Counted from the first letter of the stretch, positions 29,461 to 39,933 are shown. The stretch is 64,000 bases of DNA from Antarcticirhabdus aurantiaca (GCF_009765365.1 NZ_VTOM01000022.1:44145-108144), one strand, 5' to 3'. Made by a program: numbers and translations. Notes: generated from the sequence alone by a model not told the origin.

Positions 29461-30282
29461 TCAGCGCGAAAGCGGCGACAATGACCGGTAAAACGTCGGC
29501 GTGAGCCCAGCTTCGGCGCGCGCCCGGTCGTTGAAGGGCGCCTTGACCTCGCCGCGGAAGCATTGCCGGACGAGTTGCTGGAAGCGCTCCGCCGGATTGA
29601 CGCGCTCGCGGGCGCACAGGAAGCGGAACCACTTGGCGCCGATCGCGACATGCTTCTTCTCGTCGCGATAGATGATGTCGAGGATGGCCGCCGTTTCCGT
29701 GTCGCCGACGCTTTCCAGCTTTTCCAGAAGGGACGGCGTCACGTCGAGCCCGCGCGCTTCCAGGATCAGCGGCACGATCGCGAGGCGGGCGGATAGGTCG
29801 TGCGCCGTCGCCTCGACGGCCTGCCAAAGCCCGTCATGCGCGTCGAGCGCGCCATAGCGGGAATCCATCCCGACGAGCCGGCGGGACAAGAGGCCGAAGT
29901 GCTTCGCCTCCTCCATCGCCACCGTCATCCAGCCGTCGAAGACGGAGCGCGGCACCGGCTGGTCGGCGAAGCGCGCCACGATGTCGAGCGCCAGATCGAT
30001 GGCATTCAATTCGATATGGGCGAGGGCGTGGATCAGCGCGATCCGGCCTTCCGGCGTGTGGACGGAGCGGCGCTTGACCTTCGTGGGCGAGACCAGCCGC
30101 GGCTCGGTTGGACGGCCCGGTCGGCTCGGCAGCGAGGGGTCGGACGGCGCGTGAAGCCCGAGCCGCCGCCCGAACCAGAGGCCGCAGGCCTCGCGCGTGC
30201 GCTCGACCTTCTCGTCGAGATCGGCGGCGGCGATCGCGCCGATCGCCGCCTCGCGCAGGGTCGATGGAGCCGCCCACGTCAT
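29461..30282 (-). CDS. DUF455 ferritin-like protein
   Basis: A 273-residue member of the DUF455 family, related to ferritin-like di-iron proteins. Helices carry possible metal ligands: LIHALAHIELNAIDLALD near 84-101, MTVAMEEAKHFGLLSRRL near 118-135, and IIYRDEKKHVAIGAKWF near 209-225 show the ExxH pattern. Function is not established. Its start overlaps the stop of the peroxiredoxin gene by ATGA, so the two are translated together, suggesting an oxidative-stress or iron link. Confidence 0.9.
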   Translation of the reverse strand: MTWAAPSTLREAAIGAIAAADLDEKVERTREACGLWFGRRLGLHAPSDPSLPSRPGRPTEPRLVSPTKVKRRSVHTPEGRIALIHALAHIELNAIDLALDIVARFADQPVPRSVFDGWMTVAMEEAKHFGLLSRRLVGMDSRYGALDAHDGLWQAVEATAHDLSARLAIVPLILEARGLDVTPSLLEKLESVGDTETAAILDIIYRDEKKHVAIGAKWFRFLCARERVNPAERFQQLVRQCFRGEVKAPFNDRARAEAGLTPTFYRSLSPLSR

Positions 30283-30755
30283 GCCGGCGCGACCTCGCGG
30301 GCGGCCTTCAGCACCTCCTGTGCGTGGCCCGGCACCTTCACCTTCGGCCAGACCCGGCGGATCCGCCCATCCGCCCCGACGAGAACCGTGGTTCGTTCGA
30401 CGCCCATGTACTTGCGGCCGTACATCGACTTCTCGACCCAGACCCCGAACGCCTCGAGCGAGGTCTTCTCCTCGTCCGACAGAAGCGCCACCGTAAGCGC
30501 GTGCTTCTGGCGGAACTTGGCGTGGCTCTTCGGCGAATCCGGCGACACGCCGGCGATCACGACACCCGCCGCCTCGAAATCGCCCGCAAGCGCGCTGAAG
30601 GCAACGGCTTCCTGGGTACAGCCGGAGGTGTCATCCTTCGGATAGAAGAAAAGGACGAACGGCTTGCCCACGAAATCCGCGCGCGTCACCGCAGCGCCGT
30701 CCGCGCCGACGAAGCTGAAATCCGGGCAGTCCATTCCTTCGGTGAGGGTGCTCAT
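30279..30755 (-). CDS. bcp: Thioredoxin-dependent peroxiredoxin (Bcp/PrxQ type)
   Basis: Reduces hydrogen and organic peroxides (158 aa). The peroxidatic Cys is in PKDDTSGCTQEAVAF near residue 47; the second Cys five residues later, found in E. coli Bcp, is absent, so it is of the 1-Cys-like or atypical type. Further landmarks are FSFVGADGAAVT, KPFVLFFYP, SPDSPKSHAKF and VGADGRIRRVWPKVKVPGHAQEVL. Upstream gene of a two-gene unit with DUF455. Confidence 0.95.
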   Translation of the reverse strand: MSTLTEGMDCPDFSFVGADGAAVTRADFVGKPFVLFFYPKDDTSGCTQEAVAFSALAGDFEAAGVVIAGVSPDSPKSHAKFRQKHALTVALLSDEEKTSLEAFGVWVEKSMYGRKYMGVERTTVLVGADGRIRRVWPKVKVPGHAQEVLKAAREVAPA

Positions 30756-30917
30756 GCGCGTCGTCTCCTTCTCGGGGTTGGATCAGCTACAGACAGGATC
30801 GGCCCGATACAATCAAACGGAGGAGGTTATCCTCTCCTGCGACGCGTGCGACCGAGGCCGGGACATGAGGTGTCGTTCATCCCGAAGCCCGTCCCGCCGC
30901 TTCGGATCGCGTCGCGC

Positions 30918-33900
30918 ATGAAGGGCGCGACCCTGCGCCTCGTTGCCGGCGTCGGCAGCGCAGTCTGTCTTCTCGCGCTCACGGCAACGATCGGCGCGGT
31001 CGCGCTGATCGAGACGAAGGCGGGCCAGGCCTGGCTGCGCGACCAGACGCGCGCTTCGATCGATGCGCTCCTGCCGCGGAACTTCGAGCCGCGCATCGGA
31101 CATCAGCGCATCTGGTTCGACGAGGACGGCATCGCCGTGATCATGGAGGACGTGTCCTTCGTGCGACACGGCGGACGGCCTGCTTTTTTGTCCGCCGAAC
31201 GGATCGACGCCGACATCGACATAGGCAACATCCTGTTCGGCCGCGGCGTCGTCGAATCCCTCACGGTCAGCGGTCTCGTCGTGGACGAGGTTGAACTGCA
31301 GCAGGCTCTGGGCAGCCTCGGCACGGCGCAAGGCGACCTGTCGGCGACGCTCGACGGCGTCGATGACGCGCTCCTCGGCTTCGCGCAGCGCCTGGAATCG
31401 CTCGGCGTCGAGCTTCTGGGAGCGGACGGGCGCGTGGACGGCCCGACCTTCCGATCGGGCACTTTCGCCCTGGCGCTGACCGAGGATGACGGATTCTATC
31501 GTCTCGCGGGGAACGGTCGGGCCTTCGAGCGCGACTGGTCGGTGGAGGCTACGCTCAGGGGCGAGGACCGCGAGGCGGGCGAGCCCATCCTCGCCGCCGC
31601 GGCGCGCTTCGGCGACCCGCATGCGCCCCTGGCGACCGTCGAGATGTCGGCGGCGCGAGAAGCGGCAAGCGATGCCGGCCGCCTGCAGCTCGGCGGGGCC
31701 GTCCATGCCGGACAGGCCGAGATCCGGCTCGCCCTCGCACGCGGCGACGGCGACCGGGAGATCGCGATCGAAGCGCTCGATCTTCGTGGAGCGGAGGGTC
31801 CAGGCCTCGAGGCGGGCGGCACGATCGACATGCAGGATCCGGCCCGACCCGTTTTCGCGCTGCGGGGTCGCCCGCTACTCGCGGGCGAGCCGGGCGGGCT
31901 CCTGGCGCTTCGCGGCAGGGGCGATCTCGCTGCGCGAGAACTCACTCTCGAAACGCTCGACTACGCGGCGGGCGAAGAAAGACTGGCGGGCAGGGGATCC
32001 GTAGGCTTCGCCAAGGGGCCGAATATCGCGCTTTCGTTGGCCGGCTCGGGTCTTTCCAGCGCGACGATCAAAGGCCTGTGGCCGCCATTCGCCGGTCCCG
32101 AGGCGCGCGACTGGGTGATGAAGAACGTCGCCGAGGCCGGACGGGTGGAGACCGGAACGATCGAAGTCCATTCGACCGAGGAGAGCGACGTCGCGCCGGA
32201 CGGACCGATCGGCCCCTTACGCTTCGCGATCGACGGCCGCTTCGCTGGCGCGACCACGAAGACGCTCGGCGACCTGCCGCTCGCGACGCAGGTCGCGGGG
32301 AGTCTGCGCGCGGTCAACGGCCGCACCGACGTTCAGATCGACGCCGCGACGATCGATGGCTTTCCCGAGGTCTCGGTGCTGCCGACGACGCTCGCCTTCG
32401 ACGTGCGGCGCAAGCCCGAGGGCGGCTACCAGACCGACGGCAACCTGTCGCTCGAACTGTCCGGCCCGCTCGCCGACATCGTCCGCATCGCGGACATGAA
32501 GCCGGTGTCGATCGTCGAGCGGGCCGGACGCCCGCTCTCGGTGACCGGCGGCCACGGCGAGGTGAGCCTCGGCGCCAGCTTTCATCTCGAGAAGAATCAG
32601 CCGCCGGAACGCGTTCTGCGCGGCTACACCGCCATGTTCGTGGTCGACGATCTCGCGGTCGCCGATGCCGTCGGCAAGCACGACCTGACGGAGCTGGACG
32701 GTCTCGTCACGCTGTCGCCGGGACTGATCGGCGGCGATCTGCAGGGGCGCGTCGACGGCGTTCCGTCCCGACTCACCTTCTCTCAGCCGTTTGGACGAGA
32801 GCCGGTCGGCAAGGAGGAGCTGAACGTCACGCTGACGCCCGAGGCGGCGGACATCCGACGCTTCGTGCCCATGCCGCCCGATCAGTTCGCCGGCCCGGTC
32901 ACGGCCGAGATCACCAAGCGCGACGGCGCGATGCGGGCGGAGATCGACCTCAGCCGCGCGCGGATCGGCCTGCCCTGGATCGGCTGGAGCAAGGGCGAGG
33001 GCGTCGCGGCCAAGGTCGCCTTCGACATCCGCGAGGAAGGCGAAAAAGGCACGCTTCTCGACGAGCTGAAGCTGGAAGGACAAGGCTTCGGCGGCCGCGG
33101 CTCGGCGCGCATCGACGCCGACGGGCTTCGTGCCCTGCGGCTCGAGCGCTTGTTCCTCAACGAAGGAGACGATGCGAGTCTCGTCGTCCAGCGCGCCCGG
33201 AACGGCTATGCCGTGCAGGTCGGCGGTTCGCGCCTCGACCTGCGCCCGGCGCTCGCGCGTATCCTGCGCCCGGGCGCCGGTGGCGGCGAGGGTGGTGCGA
33301 GCACGAAGACCGCGCTCGATCTGTCCCTCACCATCGACGAGGCCCGCGGCTTCGGCGGATCGCGTCTGCGAGACGTGGTCTTGAACTTGTCGCGCGCCGG
33401 CGAGCGGATCGTCGCGGCGCGCCTCGACGCGATCGCCGAGAACGGCCAGCCGGTCGCCGCGCAGCTGACGCCGCAGGGGAGCGCGAGCGGCGTCAACATC
33501 CAGGCTGGCGACGCCGGCGCCGTGCTGCGCTTCCTCGGCCTCTACGACCGGATGGAAGGCGGAAGCCTCGCCGCGCAGCTCAGCGGCTCGATCGAGAACG
33601 GCTTCTCCGGCGGCTGGCGCCTGCGCAACTTCGCGCTCGTCGACGAGCCGCGGCTCGCCAGCCTCGTCGGAACGCCCGTCGCGCAGGACGGACGCTCGCT
33701 GCGGGACGTCGTCGGGCCCGTGTCGCGCGCGCTGTTCGATCTGGCGGAAGGAAACGTCGCCTACCAGGGCGGCCGGGTGCGGCTCAGCGACGGCGTCATT
33801 CGCGGCGAAGTCTTCGGTTCGAGCTTCGAGGGCGTGGTCGACACCAAGGCGAGCGTCGTCGATATCGCGGGCTCGTTCATGCCGGCCTACAGCGTCAACC

Positions 33901-34070
33901 GCGTCTTCGGCGCGCTGCCGCTCGTCGGCGGCATCCTGGGCAACGGCAACGAAGGCGGCCTCATCGGCATCACCTACCGCCTTGCCGGCTCGCTGGACGA
34001 GCCGACGCTGACGGTGAACCCGGTCTCGCTGATCGCGCCGGGCATCTTCCGGCGCATCTTCGCCTATTGA
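30918..34070 (+). CDS. AsmA-like/DUF3971 envelope protein (YhdP type)
   Basis: A very large protein (1050 aa) with one N-terminal membrane anchor (about residues 7-31, VAGVGSAVCLLALTATIGAVALIE) and a long beta-rich periplasmic part, as in the AsmA/YhdP/TamB group that bridges the two membranes and moves phospholipids. The C-terminal end, SFMPAYSVNRVFGALPLVGGILGNGNEGGLIGITYRLAGSLDEPTLTVNPVSLIAPGIFRRIF, is the hallmark of the family. The ATG at 30918 lacks a clear ribosome site; a GTG at 30870 adds 16 residues and is an alternative. Divergent from bcp and convergent with tyrS. Confidence 0.92.
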   Translation: MKGATLRLVAGVGSAVCLLALTATIGAVALIETKAGQAWLRDQTRASIDALLPRNFEPRIGHQRIWFDEDGIAVIMEDVSFVRHGGRPAFLSAERIDADIDIGNILFGRGVVESLTVSGLVVDEVELQQALGSLGTAQGDLSATLDGVDDALLGFAQRLESLGVELLGADGRVDGPTFRSGTFALALTEDDGFYRLAGNGRAFERDWSVEATLRGEDREAGEPILAAAARFGDPHAPLATVEMSAAREAASDAGRLQLGGAVHAGQAEIRLALARGDGDREIAIEALDLRGAEGPGLEAGGTIDMQDPARPVFALRGRPLLAGEPGGLLALRGRGDLAARELTLETLDYAAGEERLAGRGSVGFAKGPNIALSLAGSGLSSATIKGLWPPFAGPEARDWVMKNVAEAGRVETGTIEVHSTEESDVAPDGPIGPLRFAIDGRFAGATTKTLGDLPLATQVAGSLRAVNGRTDVQIDAATIDGFPEVSVLPTTLAFDVRRKPEGGYQTDGNLSLELSGPLADIVRIADMKPVSIVERAGRPLSVTGGHGEVSLGASFHLEKNQPPERVLRGYTAMFVVDDLAVADAVGKHDLTELDGLVTLSPGLIGGDLQGRVDGVPSRLTFSQPFGREPVGKEELNVTLTPEAADIRRFVPMPPDQFAGPVTAEITKRDGAMRAEIDLSRARIGLPWIGWSKGEGVAAKVAFDIREEGEKGTLLDELKLEGQGFGGRGSARIDADGLRALRLERLFLNEGDDASLVVQRARNGYAVQVGGSRLDLRPALARILRPGAGGGEGGASTKTALDLSLTIDEARGFGGSRLRDVVLNLSRAGERIVAARLDAIAENGQPVAAQLTPQGSASGVNIQAGDAGAVLRFLGLYDRMEGGSLAAQLSGSIENGFSGGWRLRNFALVDEPRLASLVGTPVAQDGRSLRDVVGPVSRALFDLAEGNVAYQGGRVRLSDGVIRGEVFGSSFEGVVDTKASVVDIAGSFMPAYSVNRVFGALPLVGGILGNGNEGGLIGITYRLAGSLDEPTLTVNPVSLIAPGIFRRIFAY

Positions 34071-34075
34071 AGGCT

Positions 34076-34094
34076 GCCCCGCCTCAGGCGGGGC
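34076..34094. terminator. Hairpin between convergent DUF3971 gene and tyrS
   Basis: GCCCCGCC and its complement flank TCA, which is the tyrS stop codon. The stem is 8 bp and GC-only, without a T run on either side. Possible terminator or transcript-end stabiliser for both genes. Confidence 0.4.
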
Positions 34095-35331
34095 GCACCA
34101 GGACGTGCTTCTTGCGGCCGACCGAGAGCTTGACGACGCCCTCGCGCAAGAGCGCCGGACCGATCGAGAGCCGCTCGTCCGAAACCGGCTCGTCGTTGAC
34201 GCGCACCGCGCCCCCCTGGACGTGGCGGCGCGCCTCGCCGTTGGAGGAGGCCAGGCCCGCAGCGACGAGGAGACCGAGAAGTCCCATGCCGTTTCCGAAG
34301 TCGGAGGCGGGCACCTCGACCGTCGGCAGCGACTGCGCGAGCGCGCCTTCCTCGAAGGTCTGGCGCGCCGTCTCGGCCGCCGCGTCGGCCGCCGCGCGGC
34401 CGTGGACGACCGCCGTCGCTTCGGTCGCCAGCACCTTCTTCGCCTCGTTGATCTCCGAGCCGCCGAGAGCCGCGAGACGGGCGATCTTGTCGAGCGGCAA
34501 TCGGGTGAAGATCTTCAGGAAGCGGCCGACGTCGGCGTCCTCGGTGTTCCGGAAGTACTGCCAGAAATCGTAAGGGCTGAAGAGGTCGCCGTTCAGCCAG
34601 ACGGCGCCGGAGGCGGACTTGCCCATCTTCTCGCCGCTCGACTTCGTCAGGAGCGGCGTCGTCAGCGCGTAGAGCTGCGAGCCGCCCATGCGGTGGCTGA
34701 GGTCGACGCCGTTGATGATGTTGCCCCACTGGTCGGAGCCGCCCATCTGCAGGACCGTACCGTAGCGCCGGTTGAGCTCGGTGAAGTCGTAGCCCTGCAT
34801 GATCATGTAGTTGAATTCGAGAAAGCTCAGCGACTGCTCGCGGTCGAGCCTGAGCTTCACCGAGTCGAAGCTCAGCATGCGATTGACCGAGAAGTGCCGG
34901 CCGACGTCGCGCAGGAACTCGACGTATTTCAGCTCCAGCAGCCAGTCGGCATTGTTGACCATGAGGGCCGGGTTGGAGCCCCCGTAGTTCAGGATGTTGC
35001 CGAAGACGCGCTTGATGCCGGCGATGTTGGTGTCGATCTGCTCGGGCGTCAGCAGCTTGCGCTGGTCGTCGCGGAAGGACGGGTCGCCCACCATCGAGGT
35101 GCCGCCGCCCATGAGGCTGATCGCCTTGTGGCCCGTTTCCTGGAGCCAGTAGAGCATGGTGACGGAGATGAGGTTGCCGATGTGGATCGACGTCGCCGTG
35201 GCGTCGTAGCCGACATAGCCGCTGATCGGCCCCTTCAGGGCGAGGGCGTCGAGCCCGTCCGGGTCGGAGATCTGGTGGATGAATCCGCGCTCGTCGAGGA
35301 CGCGCAGGAAATCGGACTTGTAGCGGCTCAT
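34084..35331 (-). CDS. tyrS: Tyrosyl-tRNA synthetase
   Basis: Class I synthetase charging tRNA(Tyr) (415 aa). Motifs: [15 protein letters not shown] near residue 37 (HIGH-type), the tyrosine pocket in [18 protein letters not shown] and [15 protein letters not shown], and [14 protein letters not shown] near 231 (KMSKS-type). The C-terminal S4-like RNA-binding domain ([29 protein letters not shown]) is intact. Typical length; convergent with the DUF3971 gene. Confidence 0.97.
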   Translation of the reverse strand: MSRYKSDFLRVLDERGFIHQISDPDGLDALALKGPISGYVGYDATATSIHIGNLISVTMLYWLQETGHKAISLMGGGTSMVGDPSFRDDQRKLLTPEQIDTNIAGIKRVFGNILNYGGSNPALMVNNADWLLELKYVEFLRDVGRHFSVNRMLSFDSVKLRLDREQSLSFLEFNYMIMQGYDFTELNRRYGTVLQMGGSDQWGNIINGVDLSHRMGGSQLYALTTPLLTKSSGEKMGKSASGAVWLNGDLFSPYDFWQYFRNTEDADVGRFLKIFTRLPLDKIARLAALGGSEINEAKKVLATEATAVVHGRAAADAAAETARQTFEEGALAQSLPTVEVPASDFGNGMGLLGLLVAAGLASSNGEARRHVQGGAVRVNDEPVSDERLSIGPALLREGVVKLSVGRKKHVLVRPA

Positions 35332-35392
35332 GTCGGGTGGGCTCGATCGGGAGGGGCAGCTCGGCCCCCGCCTGTCGCGAGGGCCGCCGGAA

Positions 35393-36067
35393 TCACTTCA
35401 GGCGCTTGGGGCGCGGGTCGGACAGTTCGCCCGCGAGGCGACGGTCGAGATAGTCGGCGCACTCGCCGATCAGCTCGTCGGTGTGGTCGTTGAAGAAGTG
35501 GTTGGCGCCCTCGAGCGTCTTCTGGGTGATCAGGATGCCCTTCTGCGTCTTCAGCTTGTCGACCAGCGTCTGGACGTCCTTCGGCGGCGCCACCCGGTCC
35601 TTGTCGCCGTGGATGATGAGGCCGGAGGAGGGGCAGGGAGCGAGGAAGGAGAAGTCGTAGGAGTTCGGCTGCGGGGCGATCGAGAAGAAGCCCTCGATCT
35701 CGGGACGGCGCATCAGGAGCTGCATGCCGATCCAGGAGCCGAAGGAGTAGCCGGCCACCCAGCACTGCTTCGAATCGGGGTGGATGCTCTGCACCCAGTC
35801 GAGCGCGGACGCCGCGTCGGACAGTTCGCCCGAGCCGTGGTCGAACTCGCCCTGGCTGCGGCCGATGCCGCGGAAATTGAAGCGCAGCGTCGTGAAGCCG
35901 CGTTCCACGAACATGTAGAACAGCTTATAGACGATCTGGTTGTTCATCGTGCCGCCGAAGCGCGGGTGCGGGTGCAGAACGATCGCGATGGGCGCGTTCT
36001 TCTCCTTCCCGGCCTGGTAGCGGCCTTCGAGGCGGCCCGCGGGGCCGTTGAAGATGACTTCGGGCAT
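35393..36067 (-). CDS. Alpha/beta hydrolase
   Basis: A 224-residue alpha/beta-hydrolase of the short serine-hydrolase group common in alphaproteobacteria. The nucleophile elbow is GYSFGSW near residue 108, the oxyanion region [16 protein letters not shown] near 32, the acid Asp in [11 protein letters not shown] near 154, and the His in GANHFFNDH near 189. The substrate is unknown. It is 61 bases upstream of tyrS on the same strand, and its start faces the suf operon promoter region. Confidence 0.92.
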   Translation of the reverse strand: MPEVIFNGPAGRLEGRYQAGKEKNAPIAIVLHPHPRFGGTMNNQIVYKLFYMFVERGFTTLRFNFRGIGRSQGEFDHGSGELSDAASALDWVQSIHPDSKQCWVAGYSFGSWIGMQLLMRRPEIEGFFSIAPQPNSYDFSFLAPCPSSGLIIHGDKDRVAPPKDVQTLVDKLKTQKGILITQKTLEGANHFFNDHTDELIGECADYLDRRLAGELSDPRPKRLK

Positions 36068-36136
36068 GGACGTGTCCTATAAGGCGTCGGCGATCCGCCG
36101 CGCTTGACGGGCGGCAGGGCCGCTTCTAGTTTCTTG

Positions 36137-36153
36137 TTTAGAATGATTCAAAA
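36137..36153. promoter_or_regulatory. Irr-type iron control element (ICE) upstream of suf operon
   Basis: TTTAGAA-TGA-TTCAAAA is a near-perfect inverted repeat matching the rhizobial Irr box (TTTAGAA-N3-TTCTAAA) with one mismatch in the right half. It lies 99 bases before the first suf-operon gene, in the only AT-rich stretch of the gap. In rhizobia Irr represses iron-using genes under iron limitation, and suf is a known kind of target. Confidence 0.7.
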
Positions 36154-36251
36154 CTGAAAGGCTCGGCGCGACCGCTATGTAGTCGCCCCGGGCCTGCCGA
36201 TTCAAGAAAATACGGGATCGGACACGTTTTCGAAGGGATGCCTTCCGCGCC

Positions 36252-37430
36252 ATGACAGGGTCGCACGGCCGCATCTATCTCGACCACAACGCCACCGCGC
36301 CGCTTCTGCCCGAAGCGCGCGAGGCGCTGCTGCGCGCGCTCGACCTGTCGGCCAACCCGTCCTCCGTCCATCGCGAGGGTCGCTCGGCGCGGCGCCTGGT
36401 CGAGGATGCACGGGACGCCGTCGGAGCGCTGGCGGGGGTTGCTGCCGAGTGCGTCGTCTTCGCGAGCGGCGCGACGGAAGCGGCCGCGACCTGCCTCGGG
36501 GCCGAGTGGCTCGTCGGCGGCGAAACCGCGAGCGTATCGCGGCTCGCGGTTTTGGCGGGCGACCATCCGGCGACGCGGCTCGGCGGGCGGTTCGATCCGG
36601 CGCGGGTGAGCGTGCTGCCGGTCGGGGCAGACGGTGTGGTCGATCTCGCGGCGCTCGACGTCTGGCTCGATTCGCTCGGCGCAGACGAATATGGCCTCGT
36701 TGCGGTCGGCCTCGCCAACGGGGAGACCGGCGTGGTGCAGCCGGCGGCGGAGATCACATCGCGCCTCGCCGGGCGGCGCGCGCTGTTCGTGCTCGATGCC
36801 GCCCAGGCGGTCGGGCGAATCGATTGCCGCCTCAATTCGTTCGGCGCGGACGCGCTGATCCTGTCCGGGCACAAGCTCGGCGCGGCGCAGGGCGTCGGCG
36901 CGATCGTGCTGCGCGACGAATCGACCCGCCCGGTGCCGCTCGTTCGCGGCGGCGGCCAGCAGAAGGGCCGGCGCGGCGGGACGGAACCGGTGGCGCTGAT
37001 CGCGAGCCTCGGCGCCGCCGCGCGCGTGGCGGCCGGCGCCGCCGCGGAGATCGCGCGGCAGCGGTCCCTGCGGGACGACTTCGAGTCGTCTTTGGCGGCA
37101 AGTGTTCCCGGCACCCGGGTGATCGGCGTCGACGCGCGCGAGCGGCTGCCGAACACCAGCTTCCTTCACCATCCCGCCATCAAGTCGGACACCGCGCAGA
37201 TCGCGCTTGACCTCGCGGGCTTCGCGGTGTCCAGCGGTTCGGCCTGCTCGTCCGGCAAGGTATCGCGCAGCGAGGCGCTGGCGGCGATGGCCGAGGCCGG
37301 GCTTGACGTCGATCCAGCGATCGGCGCGCTGCGGATCAGCATCGGCCGCGCGACGCGCCAGGACGACCTCGACGCCTTCCTTTCGCGCTACGCCGCTCTC
37401 GCCGGAAGCGGAGCGCGCGCGGCCGCCTGA
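36252..37430 (+). CDS. Cysteine desulfurase, NifS/IscS-like (group I)
   Basis: PLP enzyme that releases sulfur from cysteine (392 aa). N-terminal IYLDHNATAPLLPEAREA, ASGATEAA near 76, the PLP lysine in ILSGHKLGAAQGVGA near 205, and the mobile catalytic loop SSGSACSSGKVSRSEAL near 329 with its Cys. It opens the suf operon, as in many rhizobia that carry two desulfurases, the second being SufS downstream. Behind an Irr box. The gap to sufB is 128 bases. Confidence 0.93.
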   Translation: MTGSHGRIYLDHNATAPLLPEAREALLRALDLSANPSSVHREGRSARRLVEDARDAVGALAGVAAECVVFASGATEAAATCLGAEWLVGGETASVSRLAVLAGDHPATRLGGRFDPARVSVLPVGADGVVDLAALDVWLDSLGADEYGLVAVGLANGETGVVQPAAEITSRLAGRRALFVLDAAQAVGRIDCRLNSFGADALILSGHKLGAAQGVGAIVLRDESTRPVPLVRGGGQQKGRRGGTEPVALIASLGAAARVAAGAAAEIARQRSLRDDFESSLAASVPGTRVIGVDARERLPNTSFLHHPAIKSDTAQIALDLAGFAVSSGSACSSGKVSRSEALAAMAEAGLDVDPAIGALRISIGRATRQDDLDAFLSRYAALAGSGARAAA

Positions 37431-37558
37431 ACGAATGCCCGAAGGGGCCGTTCGCAGGCCTAAAAACTTGAGTTGGCGGCGCCTAAATAGGGGTGGCGCC
37501 GCACGAAACGCATCGAAGACTGCCGCCGGGCTCAAGGCTCGGCCCCGAGGAGACGCCC

Positions 37559-39097
37559 ATGCCCGCTGTCCAGGAAACCATCGATACGGTCGCCCGCATC
37601 GACGTCGATCAGTACAAGTACGGCTTCGAGACGCTGATCGAGATGGACGTGGCCCCCAAGGGCCTGAACGAGGACACGATCCGCCTCATCTCGGCCAAGA
37701 AGAACGAGCCGGAATGGATGCTCGAATGGCGTCTTCAGGCCTTCGAGCGCTGGAAGACGATGGAGAGCCCGGACTGGGCGCGCCTCGACTATCCCGCCAT
37801 CGACTTCCAGGACATCCACTACTACGCCGCGCCTAAATCCATGTCGGGCCCGAAGTCGCTGGACGAGGTCGACCCCGAGATCCTACGCACCTACGAGAAG
37901 CTCGGCATCCCGCTGAAGGAGCAGGAGATCCTCGCCGGCGTGCGCCGGGCCGACGAGCCGTCCGAGTTCGGCTCGGAGGATGATTCCAGCGTGCCGCCTT
38001 CGGAAGGCTCCTACGGCCGTCGCGTCGCGGTCGACGCGGTGTTCGACTCGGTCTCCGTCGCGACCACCTTCAAGAAGGAGCTGCAGAAGGCCGGCGTGAT
38101 CTTCATGCCGATCTCCGAGGCGATCCGCGAATATCCGGACCTGGTGCGCCAGTACCTCGGCACGGTCGTGCCCGTGTCCGACAACTTCTTCGCCACGATG
38201 AACTCGGCCGTCTTCACCGACGGCTCCTTCGTCTACATCCCGCCGGGCGTGCGCTGCCCGATGGAGCTGTCGACCTATTTCCGCATCAACGAGCGCAACA
38301 CCGGCCAGTTCGAGCGCACGCTGATCATCGCCGACAAGGGCTCCTACGTCTCGTACCTCGAAGGCTGCACGGCGCCGCAGCGCGACGAGAACCAGCTGCA
38401 CGCGGCCGTGGTCGAGCTCGTCGCGCTGGACGATGCCGAGATCAAGTACTCCACCGTCCAGAACTGGTACCCCGGTGACAAGGACGGCAAGGGCGGCATC
38501 TACAACTTCGTCACCAAGCGCGGCGATTGCCGCGGCGCGAACTCGCGCATCTCCTGGACGCAGGTTGAGACCGGCTCGGCGATCACCTGGAAATACCCGT
38601 CCTGCATCCTGCGCGGCGACGGCTCGCGCGGCGAGTTCTACTCGATCGCCGTGTCGAACGGGCGCCAGCAGGTCGATTCGGGCACCAAGATGATCCACCT
38701 CGGCAAGAACACGTCGAGCCGCATCATCTCCAAAGGCATTTCGGCCGGCCGGTCGAGCAACACCTATCGCGGCCAAGTGACGGCCAACCGCCGCGCCGCC
38801 AACGCCCGCAACTTCACGCAGTGCGACTCGCTGCTGATCGGCGAGGAGTGCGGCGCCCACACCGTGCCCTACATCGAGGCGCGCAACGCCACGGCGCAGT
38901 TCGAGCACGAGGCGACCACCTCCAAGATCTCCGAGGACCAGCTGTTCTACTGCATGCAGCGCGGCATCCCGGAGGAGGAGGCCGTGGCGCTGATCGTCAA
39001 CGGCTTCGTCAAGGACGTCATTCAGCAGCTGCCGATGGAGTTCGCCGTCGAGGCGCAGAAGCTCATCGGCGTCAGCCTCGAAGGCTCGGTCGGCTGA
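37559..39097 (+). CDS. sufB: Fe-S cluster assembly protein SufB
   Basis: Scaffold subunit of the SufBCD complex on which Fe-S clusters are built (512 aa). Landmarks include [92 protein letters not shown], and the C-terminal [22 protein letters not shown] segment with the conserved Cys. The ATG at 37559 follows GAGGAG at about eight bases. A hairpin separates it from sufC. Confidence 0.98.
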   Translation: MPAVQETIDTVARIDVDQYKYGFETLIEMDVAPKGLNEDTIRLISAKKNEPEWMLEWRLQAFERWKTMESPDWARLDYPAIDFQDIHYYAAPKSMSGPKSLDEVDPEILRTYEKLGIPLKEQEILAGVRRADEPSEFGSEDDSSVPPSEGSYGRRVAVDAVFDSVSVATTFKKELQKAGVIFMPISEAIREYPDLVRQYLGTVVPVSDNFFATMNSAVFTDGSFVYIPPGVRCPMELSTYFRINERNTGQFERTLIIADKGSYVSYLEGCTAPQRDENQLHAAVVELVALDDAEIKYSTVQNWYPGDKDGKGGIYNFVTKRGDCRGANSRISWTQVETGSAITWKYPSCILRGDGSRGEFYSIAVSNGRQQVDSGTKMIHLGKNTSSRIISKGISAGRSSNTYRGQVTANRRAANARNFTQCDSLLIGEECGAHTVPYIEARNATAQFEHEATTSKISEDQLFYCMQRGIPEEEAVALIVNGFVKDVIQQLPMEFAVEAQKLIGVSLEGSVG

Positions 39098-39121
39098 CCG
39101 GCCGCCGCCCATCCTGATCGC

Positions 39122-39144
39122 GGAGCCGGCGGGACGCCGGCTCC
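39122..39144 (+). other. Stable hairpin between sufB and sufC
   Basis: GGAGCCGGCG pairs with CGCCGGCTCC across GGA. The 10-bp stem has no T run, so it is unlikely to stop transcription fully. It may protect the 3' end of a processed upstream mRNA and help set the SufB:SufC ratio. Confidence 0.5.
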
Positions 39145-39172
39145 CCTCGCAACACAGCGCCAAAGAACCATC

Positions 39173-39928
39173 ATGTTGGAAATCAAGAACCTTCACGCGC
39201 GCGTCGCCGAGACCGGCACCGAGATCCTGCGCGGCATCGACCTCAAGGTCGAGGCCGGCGAGGTGGCCGCGATCATGGGGCCGAACGGCTCCGGCAAGTC
39301 GACCCTGTCCTACATCCTCGCCGGCCGCGAGGACTACGAGGTGACCCAGGGCGATATCCTCTTCAACGGCGAGTCGATCCTGGAGATGGACCCGGCCGAG
39401 CGCGCGGCCTCGGGCGTGTTCCTGGCCTTCCAGTACCCGCTGGAGATCCCCGGCGTCGCCACCATGACCTTCCTCAAGACGGCCGTGAACGCCCAACGCA
39501 AGGCGCGCGGCGAAAGCGAGCTGACGACCCCGGACTTTCTGCGTCGCGTGAAGACCTCCGCCGCCGATCTCAAGATCGACATGGACATGCTCAAGCGTCC
39601 GCTCAACGTCGGCTTTTCCGGCGGCGAGAAGAAGCGCGCCGAGATCCTCCAGATGGCGCTGCTCCAGCCGTCGCTCTGCGTCATGGACGAGACCGACTCC
39701 GGCCTCGACATCGACGCGCTGAAGATCGTCTCCGACGGCGTCAACGCGCTGCGCGGGCCGGACCGCGCCTTCCTCGTCATCACCCACTACCAGCGCCTGC
39801 TCGACCACATCGTGCCGGACACGGTGCACGTCCTCTACAAGGGCCGCATCATCCGCTCGGGCGACAAGTCGCTGGCGCTGACCCTCGAGAACGAGGGCTA
39901 CGCCCAGATCATCGGCGAGGCGGCCTGA
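39173..39928 (+). CDS. sufC: Fe-S cluster assembly ATPase SufC
   Basis: ABC-type ATPase of the SufBCD scaffold (251 aa). Walker A is GPNGSGKST near residue 38, the signature FSGGEKKRAEILQM near 145, Walker B LCVMDETDSGLDIDAL near 168, and the switch His in VITHYQRLLDHI near 202. Normal length. Six bases separate it from sufD. Confidence 0.98.
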   Translation: MLEIKNLHARVAETGTEILRGIDLKVEAGEVAAIMGPNGSGKSTLSYILAGREDYEVTQGDILFNGESILEMDPAERAASGVFLAFQYPLEIPGVATMTFLKTAVNAQRKARGESELTTPDFLRRVKTSAADLKIDMDMLKRPLNVGFSGGEKKRAEILQMALLQPSLCVMDETDSGLDIDALKIVSDGVNALRGPDRAFLVITHYQRLLDHIVPDTVHVLYKGRIIRSGDKSLALTLENEGYAQIIGEAA

Positions 39929-39933
39929 ACGCC

